DNA of 64,000 nt from Clostridia bacterium (GCA_024403735.1 JAKSRG010000003.1:1-64000), one strand, 5' to 3'; counted from the stretch's first letter, positions 36,637 to 46,823 are shown. Notes: generated from the letters alone by a model not told the origin. Translations and numbers: made by a program.

Positions 36637-37391
36637 ACTCTTGCTCCCATCATTACCTGAAGTGAATCAGTGATCTTGTTATAGAATTCCTGATTTGTAC
36701 TATCACCCTTATAAATCTGGTGATATACTTCACCATCCTTAATAAAGAGTACTCTAGAAGCATATGCGGCAGCCTTAACAGAGTGAGTGACCATGAGGAT
36801 TGTCTGACCATCCTTGTTAAGCTTCTCGAACATGCTTAGAAGTTCATCTGAAGACTTAGAATCAAGCGCTCCAGTAGGTTCATCAGCTAAGAGTATCTTA
36901 GGGTTAGTAATTACTGCTCTACAACATGCTGCACGCTGCTTCTGACCACCCGAGATTTCATAAGGATGCTTATTCAAAAGTTCTGTGATGCCGAGCTTCT
37001 TGGCTAGAGGCGCAAGGGCTTCTTCCATAGCAGATGTTTTCGAGCCAGCCAAAACAAGTGGAAGCAAGATATTATCCTTAATCGAAAATGTATCAAGTAG
37101 ATTAAAGTCCTGGAAAACGAAACCAAGCTCTTCTCTTCTAAACTTAGCCAAGTCCTTATCCTTAATAGATTTCAAAGTCTTACCATTAAGAACTACTTCA
37201 CCGCATGTCGCACCATCAAGAGCTGCGAGGATATTAAGAAGTGTAGTCTTACCTGAACCAGACTCACCCATAATCGCGATGAATTCACCCTCATTAACTT
37301 CAAAATTCACATTGGACAAAGCAGTAACCTTATTACCGCCAAATCTTGTTGTGTAGACTTTCTTAAGATTTTTAACTTCAAGAATTGCCAT
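36633..37391 (-). CDS. Bce-type ABC transporter ATP-binding protein
   Basis: The 252-residue ATPase has Walker A GESGSGKTT near 40-48, Q-loop VFQDFNLLDTFS, signature ISGGQKQRAACCRA, Walker B ILLADEPTGALDSK and switch histidine MVTHSVKAA. The DEPTGALD sequence and the NKVTALSNV opening are those of the MacB/LolD/BceA class, which partner FtsX-fold permeases. It is the first gene of the two-gene operon; AGGAGAGATAT precedes the ATG. Confidence 0.94.
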   Translation of the reverse strand: MAILEVKNLKKVYTTRFGGNKVTALSNVNFEVNEGEFIAIMGESGSGKTTLLNILAALDGATCGEVVLNGKTLKSIKDKDLAKFRREELGFVFQDFNLLDTFSIKDNILLPLVLAGSKTSAMEEALAPLAKKLGITELLNKHPYEISGGQKQRAACCRAVITNPKILLADEPTGALDSKSSDELLSMFEKLNKDGQTILMVTHSVKAAAYASRVLFIKDGEVYHQIYKGDSTNQEFYNKITDSLQVMMGARV

Positions 37392-37422
37392 ATATCTCTC
37401 CTAATCATTTTGATACTCATAT

Positions 37423-37451
37423 ACTATACAATTAATGGACCTCAAAGTATC
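37423..37451 (-). promoter_or_regulatory. Activator-dependent promoter of the Bce-type operon (candidate)
   Basis: On the minus strand, TATAGT (37423-37428) is a good -10, while the hexamer 17 bp upstream (GATACT) is a poor -35. That fits a promoter needing an activator bound at the nearby Bce-like box. Confidence 0.4.
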
Positions 37452-37479
37452 GATTAAGATTACAAAAAATCAATCAATC

Positions 37480-37493
37480 TTACAAAGATGTAA
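37480..37493. promoter_or_regulatory. BceR-like operator TTACA-N4-TGTAA
   Basis: The sequence TTACA-AAGA-TGTAA is a perfect match to the TNACA-N4-TGTAA site described for BceR-type response regulators. It lies about 90 bp upstream of the ABC ATPase start and 28 bp upstream of the weak -35. Confidence 0.6.
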
Positions 37494-37520
37494 TGTTATA
37501 TAGAATAATTGTAAGCAACA

Positions 37521-37557
37521 GAAAACCGCCTGAAGAATTAACTTCAGACGGTTTTCT
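37521..37557 (-). terminator. Terminator of gltBD
   Basis: GAAAACCGTCTGAAG pairs with CTTCAGGCGGTTTTC on the minus strand, 35 nt after the gltD stop. The A/T symmetry means it could also work from the other side. Confidence 0.8.
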
Positions 37558-37591
37558 CAAGTGTGAAAAACTATTACGTCAGTTGTCTTAA

Positions 37592-39100
37592 TTAAGAGAG
37601 GCTTGAGTAACCCATAAGGTACTTATCGCACTCACGTGCAGCGCCTCTACCCTCTGTGATAGCCCATACAACAAGAGACTGTCCTCTTCTTGTATCACCA
37701 GCTGCGAATACACCCTTAACGTTTGTCTTGAAATCGCCAAACTCAGCCTGGATATTAGATCTTGGATCTCTATCGAGCTTAAGTGCATCAGCAATTGTAT
37801 CTTCTGGACCAAGGAAGCCCATAGCAATGATTACGAGATCAGCAGGAATTGTTGTTCTTGTTCCTTCTACTGGAACTGGACCTACACGACCTGTGTTAGG
37901 ATCCTTCTCCCACTTAACTTCTGTAACCTGAAGTTCCTTAACCTCACCATTCTCGTTACCGATGAACTTCTCTGTAGACATAAGGTACTTACGTGGATCA
38001 CTACCGTAAACAAATGCTGCATCTTCCTGACCGTAATCAACCTTCTTAACGAATGGATACTCTGGCCAAGGATTGTTAGGACCACGCTGCTCAGGAAGTG
38101 AAGCTGTAATCTCGAGCTGAGTAACGCTTAACGCACCCTGACGAGTAGCAGTAGCAGCACAGTCAGTACCTGTATCACCACCACCGATGATTACAACGTG
38201 CTTACCCTTAGCGCTAATTGTAGCTGAAGGAGCAGCACCTTCCTTATCGAAGTGATCACTCTCGAAGAGTGACTTAGTATTTGCTCTGAGGTAATCAACA
38301 GCAAAGTGAATACCGCTAAGCTCACGACCTTCTACAACAAGGTTTCTAGCCTTTGTTGAACCAGTACAGAGAACAACAGCATCAAATGAAGACTTAATCT
38401 CTTCAGCTGTGATATCCTTACCAACTTCAACACCACACTTAAATGTGATGCCTTCCTCTTCCATGAGCTTAATTCTTCTGAGGATAACCTGCTTATCAAG
38501 CTTCATGTTTGGAATACCATACATAAGAAGTCCGCCTGGTCTGTCCTGTCTCTCGAAAACAGTTACTTCGTGTCCAGCATGATTGAGCTGATCAGCACAT
38601 GCAAGACCTGAAGGACCTGAACCAATAACTGCAACCTTCTTACCTGTTCTCTTCTTAGGTGGGTTAGGAACTACGTTACCTTCTGCCCAAGCCTTCTCAG
38701 AGATGTACCACTCATTATAGTGGTTTGAAAGTGGCTTGAAGTTGTTACCACAAGTACAAGCACCTTCGCAAAGAGCTGGACAAACACGACCTGTAAACTC
38801 AGGGAAGTTATTTGTCTTTCTAACTCTCTGATATGCCTCCTTGAAGAGACCCTTATAAATCAAATCATTAAACTCTGGAATGAGGTTAGCAAGAGGGCAA
38901 CCTGTTGCGCCTCTTCCTAAGAACATACCTGTCTGACAGAAAGGAACACCGCAATCCATACAACGAGCGCCCTGTTCTCTTGCTGTCTCTTCATCAGTAT
39001 AAATCTGATGAACTTCCTTCCAGTCCTTGATACGCTCTGCGATATCACGATCTGGACCAATCTTTCTTTCATACTCTAGAAAACCAGTAGCCTTACCCAT
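37592..39100 (-). CDS. gltD: Glutamate synthase small (beta) subunit
   Basis: The subunit passes electrons from NADPH through FAD to the large subunit in the GOGAT reaction (glutamine + 2-oxoglutarate to 2 glutamate). The protein has 502 residues from ATG 39100; GGAAGG is nine bases upstream, and the alternative TTG/ATG three codons earlier are too close to it. Cysteines for iron-sulfur clusters are in [10 protein letters not shown] and [12 protein letters not shown]. The FAD fold is [17 protein letters not shown] and the NADPH fold is [15 protein letters not shown]. Its start overlaps the last codons of gltB, so expression is coupled. Confidence 0.97.
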   Translation of the reverse strand: MGKATGFLEYERKIGPDRDIAERIKDWKEVHQIYTDEETAREQGARCMDCGVPFCQTGMFLGRGATGCPLANLIPEFNDLIYKGLFKEAYQRVRKTNNFPEFTGRVCPALCEGACTCGNNFKPLSNHYNEWYISEKAWAEGNVVPNPPKKRTGKKVAVIGSGPSGLACADQLNHAGHEVTVFERQDRPGGLLMYGIPNMKLDKQVILRRIKLMEEEGITFKCGVEVGKDITAEEIKSSFDAVVLCTGSTKARNLVVEGRELSGIHFAVDYLRANTKSLFESDHFDKEGAAPSATISAKGKHVVIIGGGDTGTDCAATATRQGALSVTQLEITASLPEQRGPNNPWPEYPFVKKVDYGQEDAAFVYGSDPRKYLMSTEKFIGNENGEVKELQVTEVKWEKDPNTGRVGPVPVEGTRTTIPADLVIIAMGFLGPEDTIADALKLDRDPRSNIQAEFGDFKTNVKGVFAAGDTRRGQSLVVWAITEGRGAARECDKYLMGYSSLS

Positions 39101-39105
39101 GAACA

Positions 39106-42100
39106 TCAACCTTCCTTTCCAGTAGCAGCCTCAAATGCAAGGAGAACTGCTTCGTCACCTGAGTGACCTTCTGCTACAACACGCTCGTATTCAGCGTTGA
39201 AACGAGCATACTCGTGAGGAATAACCTTAACAAATCTACCAACGATATCATCGAAGTTTGTAAGGATATGTTCAGCATAAGAGCTGTCTGTCATCTTGAT
39301 GTGCTTTGAGATTGTCTCGCGAACGAATGTAATCTCAGCAGGATCTCTGAGCTGCTCAAGAGCAACTGTCTCCTTGTTGCACTTCTTATCGAAATCACCA
39401 TTTACATCGTAAACGTATGCAATACCACCAGACATACCAGCAGCGAAGTTTCTACCAGTTGAACCAAGTACGATTACACGACCACCTGTCATGTACTCAC
39501 AACCATGATCACCAACACCTTCAACTACTGCAGTAGCACCTGAGTTTCTTACACAGAAACGCTCACCAGCGATACCTGAGATATAAGCTTCACCTGATGT
39601 AGCACCATAAAGAGCAACGTTACCAATGATTGTGTTCTCTTCTGAACGGAACTTAGCGTCTCTATCCTTGTATACAACAATCTCACCACCAGACAAGCCC
39701 TTACCAAGGTAGTCGTTTGAATCACCTTCGAGTACAAGCTTGATACCAGATGGGATAAATGCACCAAAGCTCTGACCAGCAGAACCCTGGAAGTGGATAT
39801 CGATAGTTCCCTCAGGAAGACCCTTCTCACCATACTTTCTTGTAAGAGCACTACCAAGCTGTGTACCAGCTGCACGGTCAGTATTCTTAATCTGGAGTGA
39901 AAGGTTAACCTTCTTACCCTCTGTAAGAGCTGGCTTTGAAAGTGGGATCAATACCTTGTAGTCAAGTGTATCTTCAAGCTTATGATCCTGCTCAATTACA
40001 TGGTGTGTAATAACTGTTGAGTCAAGCTGTGGTCTATAAAGGAGAGCTGACAAATCAATGCCAGAAGCCTTCCAGAACTTAACTGCCTTATTAGCACGGA
40101 GCATATCTGATCTACCAACCATCTCATCGATAGTTCTGAAACCGAGCTGAGCCATAATCTCACGGAGTTCCTCAGCGATAAATCTCATGAAGTTGATTAC
40201 ATACTCTGGCTTACCAGCGAACTTAGCACGAAGCTCAGGGTTCTGTGTAGCAATACCAACAGGACATGTATCGAGGTTACATACTCTCATCATTACACAT
40301 CCAAGAGCAACGAGTGGTCCAGTAGCAAAACCGAACTCCTCAGCACCAAGGAGACAAGCGATAGCAACATCACGACCTGTCAAAAGCTTACCATCAGCTT
40401 CTACTACGATACGTGAACGGAGGTCGTTCAAGAGGAGTGTCTGATGTGCTTCTGCAACACCAAGCTCCCATGGGAGACCTGCGTTTCTAATAGATGTACG
40501 TGGTGCAGCACCAGTACCTCCATCATAACCAGATACGAGAACTACGTCAGCACGAGCCTTAGCAACACCTGCAGCAACTGTACCTACACCTACTTCAGAT
40601 ACGAGCTTAACGTTAATTCTTGCAAATCTATTAGCATTCTTAAGGTCATGGATAAGCTCAGCCAAATCCTCGATAGAGTAGATATCGTGATGTGGAGGTG
40701 GAGAAATAAGACCAACACCTGGTGTTGAATGTCTTGTCTTAGCAATCCATGGATATACCTTCTTAGCTGGGAGCTGACCACCTTCACCTGGCTTAGCACC
40801 CTGTGCCATCTTAATCTGAATTTCCTGTGCATGAACGAGGTAATCAGAAGTAACACCAAATCTACCAGACGCAACCTGCTTAATAGCACTCATCTTAGAG
40901 TCACCGTTAGGTAATCTGTCGTATCTTGATGGTTCCTCACCACCTTCACCTGTGTTACTCTTACCGCCTAATCTATTCATTGCGATAGCAAGAGCTTCAT
41001 GTGCTTCCTTACTGATAGAACCGTAAGACATAGCACCTGTCTTAAATCTCTTAACAATAGACTCAACTGACTCTACTTCGTAGATTGAGATTGGATCCTT
41101 AGGTGGAACGAATTCGAGAAGACCACGAATTGTGCAAAGTCTTTCGTTATCCTTATTAAGAGCATCTGAATACTGCTTAAAGAGTCCATAATCACCCTGT
41201 CTAACAGCCTTCTGGAGAAGGTAGATTGTCTGTGGGTTGAACATATGATACTCGCCGTCTTTTCTCCACTGGTAGTTACCACCAGTCTCAAGACCAGGAT
41301 TAACTTCTGCATCTCTAAATGCAGCTGTCATTCTCATATCAGTTTCCTTGGCAATCTCATTGAGGCCAATACCACCGATACGGCTAGCTGTTGATGTGAA
41401 GTAGTTATCGATAACCTCTTCACCGATACCAACTGCCTCGAAGATCTGAGCACCCTGATAACTCTTAACTGCTGAGATACCCATCTTAGAAAGAACCTTA
41501 ACGATACCGTGTCTAGCAGCATCAATATAGTTATCTACAGCTGTCTTATAGTCAAGTGCGAGATGCTTATTAGCAATCTCATCCTTAATTGTTGCATAAG
41601 CCATATATGGGCAAATTGCAGATACACCGAAACCGATGAGGAGTGAGAAGTGATGTACTTCACGTGGCTCACCTGACTCGAGGATAATGCTGCACATATG
41701 TCTCTTAGATGTCTTTACCAAATACTGATGGAGACCAGATACAGCGAGAAGTGCAGGAATTGGTGCATTGTTAGCATCTGCATCACGGTCGCTCAAGATG
41801 ATAAGGTTAGTACCCTTATCAATTGCAGCAGATACATCCTTGAAGAGCTTATCAAGAGCCTTCTTAAGAACCTTACCGTCACCACCATTCTCATAGAGAA
41901 TTGGGAACTTCTTAGATGCAAAACCCTTAGCCTTATACATTGAAAGAGCGCTAAGTTCTTCGTCTGTAATAAGAGCTGATTCAAGCGAAATATGTCTAGC
42001 GTCTGTAGACTTAGGATCAATGATGTTACCCTCAGAACCCAAGTACATTCTCTCCATTGTTACGATATCCTCACGGATACAGTCGATAGGTGGGTTTGTA

Positions 42101-43695
42101 ACCTGAGCGAAGAGCTGCTTAAAGTATGCATAAAGAAGCTGTGGCTTATCTGAAAGAACTGCTACAGGGCTATCAATACCCATCGCACCAATTGCTTCCT
42201 TAGCATCTCTTGCCATAGGAAGAACCATCTTCTGAATATCTTCATATGTATAACCGAAGATCTTCTGACGCTGCTCGATGTTCTCAATCTCTGGTACTGA
42301 GATCTTATCGCCAGCCTTCTCTACTACTGATGCAAGAGGAACTACGTTCTTCTTTACCCAATCCTTATAAGGAACTGCTGTAGAGATTTCCTTCTTAATT
42401 TCTTCGTTATTCAAAATACGACCAGCAACAGTATCGATTACGAGCATCTTACCTGGCTTAAGTCTATTCTTAGATACAATCTTATCTGCAGGAATATCAA
42501 GTACACCTGCCTCAGATGAAAGAACTACGTTACCATCTGTTGTTACATAGTAACGAGCTGGTCTAAGACCATTTCTATCGAGTGTAGCAACAATCTGCTT
42601 ACCATCTGTAAATGCAAGAGCTGCAGGACCATCCCATGGCTCCATGAGCATGCTGTGGTACTCGTAGAATGCTTTCAAATCTTCATCCATCTGATTATGC
42701 TTGCTCCATGGTTCTGGAACCATCATCATTGCTGTCTGAGCAAGTGAACGACCTGAGAGTGTGAAGAACTCAAGTGCGTTATCGAACATAGCTGAGTCAG
42801 AACCATTAGGATTGATAATAGGCAAAATCTTCTGCATACCACCTACGCCAAATGCCTCAGACTTGATAGAAGACTGACGAGCATGCATAGCGTTGATATT
42901 ACCACGAAGTGTATTAATCTCACCGTTGTGGATCAAATATCTATATGGATGAGCTCTCTCCCAGCTTGGGAATGTGTTAGTTGAATATCTTGAGTGTACA
43001 AGAGCCATTGCAGTAACAAATGAGAGATCCTTCAAATCAAGATAGAAAGCATCCATCTGCTCTGGAGTTAACATACCCTTGTATACGATTGTGCTTGAAC
43101 TAAGTGAAGCAAAGTAGAAGTATCTTGGATCCTGCTCTGCAAGACCTGAGATTTTGTTTTCGAGTGACTTACGGATTACATAAAGACTTCTCTCGAATGG
43201 GAGACCAGCCTTAGTATTAGCATTCTTACCAATGAATACCTGAGCAATATATGGTCTATTCTCTTTAGCTGTAGCACCAAGCATTGTCTCGTTAACTGGA
43301 GTATCTCTCCAACCAAGAACAACCTGCTTCTCAGCCTCGATAGCCTTATTGATAACCTTCATACACTTCTCACGAGCATCAATCTGTCGTGGAAGGAATA
43401 CCATACCTACACCGTACTCGCCAGCAGCAGGAAGCTCGATACCCTCCTGAGCGCATACCTTTCTGAAGAAAGCATCAGGGATCTGTACCAAGATACCAGC
43501 ACCATCACCTGTATCCTCTTCACTACCAGCACCACCACGGTGTGCAAGATTTGCAAGAATTGTAAGTCCGTCTTTCACCATCTGATGAGACTTGTCACCG
43601 TGGATATTTACAACAATACCAATACCACAGGCATCATGCTCAAATTCTGGAGAATAAAGACCTTGTTTCTGGGGAATACCCTTTTTCACACTCAT
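39106..43695 (-). CDS. gltB: Glutamate synthase large (alpha) subunit
   Basis: The 1529-residue subunit has the N-terminal class II glutamine amidotransferase domain with a 22-residue propeptide ahead of the nucleophile Cys23 (FEHDACGIG). The central domain follows, then the FMN-binding synthase domain (about 860-1240), with 3Fe-4S cysteines in [15 protein letters not shown]. The C-terminal GXGXG beta-helix starts near 1290 with repeats of GxxxG. The length is standard for bacterial GltB. TTAGGAGGAATC precedes the ATG. It has a near-consensus promoter overlapped by an inverted repeat, suggesting regulation by nitrogen status. The transcript runs to gltD and its terminator. Confidence 0.98.
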   Translation of the reverse strand: MSVKKGIPQKQGLYSPEFEHDACGIGIVVNIHGDKSHQMVKDGLTILANLAHRGGAGSEEDTGDGAGILVQIPDAFFRKVCAQEGIELPAAGEYGVGMVFLPRQIDAREKCMKVINKAIEAEKQVVLGWRDTPVNETMLGATAKENRPYIAQVFIGKNANTKAGLPFERSLYVIRKSLENKISGLAEQDPRYFYFASLSSSTIVYKGMLTPEQMDAFYLDLKDLSFVTAMALVHSRYSTNTFPSWERAHPYRYLIHNGEINTLRGNINAMHARQSSIKSEAFGVGGMQKILPIINPNGSDSAMFDNALEFFTLSGRSLAQTAMMMVPEPWSKHNQMDEDLKAFYEYHSMLMEPWDGPAALAFTDGKQIVATLDRNGLRPARYYVTTDGNVVLSSEAGVLDIPADKIVSKNRLKPGKMLVIDTVAGRILNNEEIKKEISTAVPYKDWVKKNVVPLASVVEKAGDKISVPEIENIEQRQKIFGYTYEDIQKMVLPMARDAKEAIGAMGIDSPVAVLSDKPQLLYAYFKQLFAQVTNPPIDCIREDIVTMERMYLGSEGNIIDPKSTDARHISLESALITDEELSALSMYKAKGFASKKFPILYENGGDGKVLKKALDKLFKDVSAAIDKGTNLIILSDRDADANNAPIPALLAVSGLHQYLVKTSKRHMCSIILESGEPREVHHFSLLIGFGVSAICPYMAYATIKDEIANKHLALDYKTAVDNYIDAARHGIVKVLSKMGISAVKSYQGAQIFEAVGIGEEVIDNYFTSTASRIGGIGLNEIAKETDMRMTAAFRDAEVNPGLETGGNYQWRKDGEYHMFNPQTIYLLQKAVRQGDYGLFKQYSDALNKDNERLCTIRGLLEFVPPKDPISIYEVESVESIVKRFKTGAMSYGSISKEAHEALAIAMNRLGGKSNTGEGGEEPSRYDRLPNGDSKMSAIKQVASGRFGVTSDYLVHAQEIQIKMAQGAKPGEGGQLPAKKVYPWIAKTRHSTPGVGLISPPPHHDIYSIEDLAELIHDLKNANRFARINVKLVSEVGVGTVAAGVAKARADVVLVSGYDGGTGAAPRTSIRNAGLPWELGVAEAHQTLLLNDLRSRIVVEADGKLLTGRDVAIACLLGAEEFGFATGPLVALGCVMMRVCNLDTCPVGIATQNPELRAKFAGKPEYVINFMRFIAEELREIMAQLGFRTIDEMVGRSDMLRANKAVKFWKASGIDLSALLYRPQLDSTVITHHVIEQDHKLEDTLDYKVLIPLSKPALTEGKKVNLSLQIKNTDRAAGTQLGSALTRKYGEKGLPEGTIDIHFQGSAGQSFGAFIPSGIKLVLEGDSNDYLGKGLSGGEIVVYKDRDAKFRSEENTIIGNVALYGATSGEAYISGIAGERFCVRNSGATAVVEGVGDHGCEYMTGGRVIVLGSTGRNFAAGMSGGIAYVYDVNGDFDKKCNKETVALEQLRDPAEITFVRETISKHIKMTDSSYAEHILTNFDDIVGRFVKVIPHEYARFNAEYERVVAEGHSGDEAVLLAFEAATGKEG

Positions 43696-43742
43696 TATTA
43701 TGATTCCTCCTAAAATATTTCCAATAGTTTCACATGTGTTAT

Positions 43743-43771
43743 ATATTATCGTTTTGCAAGTTAGTCGTCAA
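43743..43771 (-). promoter_or_regulatory. Promoter of gltBD
   Basis: On the minus strand, TTGACG (43766-43771), a 17-bp spacer, and TAATAT (43743-43748). This is close to consensus. An inverted repeat covers the -35 and spacer. Confidence 0.8.
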
Positions 43772-43780
43772 CAACTTGCA
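43755..43780. promoter_or_regulatory. Inverted repeat over the gltB promoter (candidate nitrogen operator)
   Basis: TGCAAGTT (43755-43762), ten bases, AACTTGCA (43773-43780). The arms are perfect. A further TGCAAGTT lies at 43830-43837 inside AAACTT-TGC-AAGTTT (43824-43838), and AACTTGCA recurs at 46649 upstream of glnN. Confidence 0.55.
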
Positions 43781-43855
43781 TTAAGTTTGTGCAAAATCGT
43801 TAATTTTTGCATATCAAAGTAGCAAACTTTGCAAGTTTAGCTATTTTAAATTGCA

Positions 43856-45037
43856 TTATTTATAAATTTTCTTGATTCTTTCCATTGCTTCAACAGTATT
43901 TTCATATGTGTTGAACGCTGTAAGTCTTAAGAAGCCTTCACCGCACTTACCAAATCCACAACCTGGAGTACCTACAACATTAGCCTTCTTAAGAAGATCA
44001 TCAAAGAATGTCCATGAATCCATGTTGTCTGGACACTTGAACCAAATATATGGTGAGTTATGACCACCTGTGTAGAACCAACCAAGTTCATCAAAAGTTG
44101 TACACATAACAGCTGCATTTCTCTTGTAGTACTGAATATTCTCAGTAATCTCAGCTAAGCCCTGCTCTGTAAAACATGCCTCAGCTGCTCTCTGTACAAG
44201 ATATGAAACACCATTAAACTTAGTTGTCTGACGACGAAGCCACATCTTCTGCAATGACTGACCATCACGAACGAGATCATCTGGAACAACTGTATATCCA
44301 CATCTAGTACCAGTAAAACCAGCAGTCTTAGAAAGTGAACAGAACTCAATAGCACAAGTTCTAGCACCCTCAATCTCATAGATAGATCTAGGTATATCTT
44401 TGTCCTCGATGAATGACTCATATGCAGAATCAAAAAGGATTATTGCATCAAGTGAATTAGCATAATCAACCCACTCTTTAAGCTGAGCTCTTGTGTAAGC
44501 TGAACCTGTTGGGTTATTTGGTGAGCAAAGGTAGAAGATATCACCCTTAACGCCATTAGGCATTGGTGCAAAACCATTCTCCTCAGAAGATGGGAGATAT
44601 GTAACTGATCTTCCTGCCATTGTATTAGTATCAACATATACTGGATAAACAGGATCAGTAACTACAACTGTATTATCATCACCAAAGATATCGAGAATGT
44701 TGCCGATATCACTCTTTGCACCATCAGAGATAAAAATCTCATTAAGTGCAAGCTTAACTGATGAAGTCTTAACGTAGTAAGCAGCGATTGCTTCCTTAAG
44801 GAAATCGTAACCTTGCTCAGGACCATAGCCATGGAAACCTTCAGCAGTTCCCATCTCATCTGCAGCTTTCTTCATAGCCTCAACAGATGATTTACAAAGT
44901 GGTCTTGTTACATCACCGATTCCCATCTTAATAACTGGAGCATCAGGATTAGCTGCCTGAAACTCACGTAATCTTCTTGCTACCTCTGAGAACAAATATG
45001 TCTCAGCAATATTCTGATAATTTGTATTGATATGCAT
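43856..45037 (-). CDS. dapL: LL-diaminopimelate aminotransferase
   Basis: The enzyme makes LL-diaminopimelate directly from tetrahydrodipicolinate and glutamate, by-passing the succinylase route. It has 393 residues from ATG 45037, which AGGAGG precedes; the frame is open fourteen codons further back into dapF. It is a PLP fold type I aminotransferase: GIGDVTRPL, GYGPEQGYDFLKEAI, SPNNPTG and the PLP lysine in CSLSKTAGFTGTR are all present. Length and motifs match DapL. It directly follows dapF (13-bp gap). The glutamate donor links it to the GOGAT genes beside it. Confidence 0.95.
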   Translation of the reverse strand: MHINTNYQNIAETYLFSEVARRLREFQAANPDAPVIKMGIGDVTRPLCKSSVEAMKKAADEMGTAEGFHGYGPEQGYDFLKEAIAAYYVKTSSVKLALNEIFISDGAKSDIGNILDIFGDDNTVVVTDPVYPVYVDTNTMAGRSVTYLPSSEENGFAPMPNGVKGDIFYLCSPNNPTGSAYTRAQLKEWVDYANSLDAIILFDSAYESFIEDKDIPRSIYEIEGARTCAIEFCSLSKTAGFTGTRCGYTVVPDDLVRDGQSLQKMWLRRQTTKFNGVSYLVQRAAEACFTEQGLAEITENIQYYKRNAAVMCTTFDELGWFYTGGHNSPYIWFKCPDNMDSWTFFDDLLKKANVVGTPGCGFGKCGEGFLRLTAFNTYENTVEAMERIKKIYK

Positions 45038-45050
45038 AAATATATCCTCC

Positions 45051-45902
45051 TTAAATCTCAATAAATCCATCGAAAACACGCGTTGCTGGTCCAGTCATAA
45101 GAACTGTCTCATCCGTGTAGTTAATTACTAGATCTCCACCATTCAAATGAACGAGAACATCTTCACCCTTTTTGCAGATACCGTTAAGACAAGCAGCAAC
45201 AACAGTTGCACAAGTACCAGTTCCACAAGCCCAGGTCTCACCTGACCCTCGTTCCCATACACGCATACGAAGTGTACGAGAATCAATCACATTAACAAAT
45301 TCAGTGTTAACTCCTTCAGGGAATATCTCATTATGTTCAAAATATGGACCAATCTTATCTAGTTCTAATTCTTCAACTGGTGTATCAGTAAAGATTACAC
45401 AATGTGGATTACCCATTGATACACATGTAATCTTATAAGTCACACCCTGAACAACTAACTCTCTAGAAACAATCATGTCACCATCAAGCTTAACTGGAAT
45501 ATCAGAAGGCTTAAGTATTGCCTTACCCATATCAACTCTCGCAGCTACTGCTTCACCAGCTTCATTAGTAGTCATCTTAAGATACTTAATACCACTTTTT
45601 GTCTCAATGGATAACTCATCTTTCTTGAATGCTCCCCCAATCTCATCGTGGAGAAACTTACCAACACATCTGACACCATTACCACACATCTTTCCTTCAG
45701 AGCCATCAAGATTGAACATAATCATCTTTCCATCAGCCACATCTGACGGTGCTACAAGTATCAAACCATCACTTCCAATTCCAAAATGACGATCTGATAC
45801 TCTGATGGCTAATTCTGATGGATTGGGAATGTCATATTTAAATGCATCTATGTAAACGTAATCGTTTCCACAGCCATGCATCTTCACAAATTCACATCTC
45901 AT
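45051..45902 (-). CDS. dapF: Diaminopimelate epimerase
   Basis: The 283-residue cofactor-free epimerase converts LL- to meso-diaminopimelate for peptidoglycan and lysine. Both catalytic cysteines are visible: MCGNGVRCVGKF (first) and ACGTGTCATVV (second). The start MRCEFVKMHGCGNDYVYID is typical. GGGGGTC precedes the ATG. It is followed by dapL, so the two last steps of the LL-DAP route are together, in the same transcript direction as the ANTAR gene upstream. Confidence 0.96.
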   Translation of the reverse strand: MRCEFVKMHGCGNDYVYIDAFKYDIPNPSELAIRVSDRHFGIGSDGLILVAPSDVADGKMIMFNLDGSEGKMCGNGVRCVGKFLHDEIGGAFKKDELSIETKSGIKYLKMTTNEAGEAVAARVDMGKAILKPSDIPVKLDGDMIVSRELVVQGVTYKITCVSMGNPHCVIFTDTPVEELELDKIGPYFEHNEIFPEGVNTEFVNVIDSRTLRMRVWERGSGETWACGTGTCATVVAACLNGICKKGEDVLVHLNGGDLVINYTDETVLMTGPATRVFDGFIEI

Positions 45903-45938
45903 TAATTAGACCCCCATATATATGTAATTAATTATTAA

Positions 45939-46523
45939 TTAATAATCATAAGTCTTTAATATCTCATAAGCCGTCTCTAATCTTGTTACCCCATTATTCA
46001 TAGATTCGCGTTCAATATACTTATGAGCCTGTTCCTCTGTCATACAAAGCACTTCCATAAGGATGAGCTTACTTCTTGTGATGATCTTCTCCTCATCAAT
46101 CTTTTTCTTAAGTGTACAAAGACGTATATGCGCCATGTCAGCTGCATTAAGAGCAACCAAGAAACCACTCTTAGTCAAAGGTTTCATGAGAAATGTAACT
46201 CCAAGTTCAAGAAGTTCATTCTTCGCCTTAATCTCTGCTTCATTCTGCATGCTAGTCTCTTCTGCAATATAGATAATTGTTGCAGTGGGATGATTAGTAG
46301 CAAACTTAACCACATCAATGGAATAAGGATTAAGAAGATTAGAATTAATAATTAATAATCCATAATCTCCAGCCTTAATTATCTTGCTATTCTCCTTGCT
46401 TAACTTAGCAACTTGAATTGAATGAGGATGCTTAAGACCATTAACAATCATCTGCTCAATAGTCTGGTTACGACCGTTGCCGTCATAAAGGATTAATATC
46501 TTATCAATACCAGATGAACTCAT
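45939..46523 (-). CDS. ANTAR-domain antiterminator with receiver-like domain
   Basis: The protein has 194 residues from ATG 46523, with AAAGGATGTGAG upstream; the frame is open 22 codons earlier but without a site. Residues 6-120 have the receiver fold (KILILYDG, YGLLIIN, FLMKP), but the phospho-accepting aspartate is Asn60 and the acidic pair is reduced, so it is a pseudo-receiver. Residues 132-194 form the ANTAR RNA-binding domain: a helix with KKKIDEEKII, then LMEVLCMTEEQAHKYIERESMNNGVTRLETAYEIL, with the conserved Ala/Tyr/aromatic spacing. ANTAR proteins stabilise paired hexaloop hairpins that prevent terminators forming. A matching leader lies in front of the divergent glnN gene. Related ANTAR regulators are known beside clostridial glutamine synthetase genes. 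Confidence 0.88.
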   Translation of the reverse strand: MSSSGIDKILILYDGNGRNQTIEQMIVNGLKHPHSIQVAKLSKENSKIIKAGDYGLLIINSNLLNPYSIDVVKFATNHPTATIIYIAEETSMQNEAEIKAKNELLELGVTFLMKPLTKSGFLVALNAADMAHIRLCTLKKKIDEEKIITRSKLILMEVLCMTEEQAHKYIERESMNNGVTRLETAYEILKTYDY

Positions 46524-46644
46524 AGATCTCACATCCTTTCTATTAATATGCATGTAGTTTACTATTGCTAACTGCATTTTGCAATTCATTTTGTTGAAAA
46601 TTGCAAAATTATATGAAAAAACGTTAATTTTTTAGATAATTCTG

Positions 46645-46673
46645 TTGGAACTTGCAAGTGTAAAAAATAATTT
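46645..46673 (+). promoter_or_regulatory. Upstream promoter candidate for glnN
   Basis: TTGGAA (46645-46650), 17 bp, TAATTT (46668-46673). The AACTTGCA element overlaps the -35. Transcripts from here would include both candidate ANTAR hairpins. Confidence 0.4.
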
Positions 46674-46686
46674 ATGCAATTTTCTG

Positions 46687-46715
46687 TTGACACGCAAATG
46701 AGTTAGCAGTAACAT
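46687..46715 (+). promoter_or_regulatory. Downstream promoter candidate for glnN
   Basis: Perfect TTGACA (46687-46692), 17 bp, TAACAT (46710-46715). If this is the real promoter, the transcript would start after P1 and contain only the second hairpin and the terminator. Confidence 0.55.
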
Positions 46716-46786
46716 ACTGCCATGAAACAAAGCAAAGGCGCTTGGAATTCATGAGGAATGCCTCCTCTTGAGCTCCAGGCGCCTTT
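46709..46786 (+). promoter_or_regulatory. Candidate ANTAR-responsive antiterminator/terminator leader of glnN
   Basis: Two small hairpins have six-base loops with A at position 1 and G at position 4, the ANTAR recognition pattern. P1 is 46709-46728 (loop ACTGCC on a CAT/ATG stem plus outer GT/AC). P2 is 46730-46743 (AAGC, loop AAAGGC, GCTT). The P2 loop and 3' stem are the 5' side of a long terminator at 46734-46786 (AAAGGCGC paired with GCGCCTTT, more than 20 pairs in all, followed by CTTATT), so P2 and the terminator exclude each other. The divergent ANTAR protein is the obvious partner. P1 is weaker than P2. Confidence 0.65.
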
Positions 46787-46823
46787 CTTATTAAAAACGA
46801 AATGTGATTAGGAGGAATCAATT

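Noticed and set aside
39106..43695. Many long antisense frames within gltB
   Set aside because: They are shadows of a strongly codon-biased gene with no start signals of their own.
46734..46786. Simple terminator of an upstream plus-strand gene
   Set aside because: No plus-strand gene lies upstream; the ANTAR gene is on the other strand. The hairpin can only act on the glnN leader.
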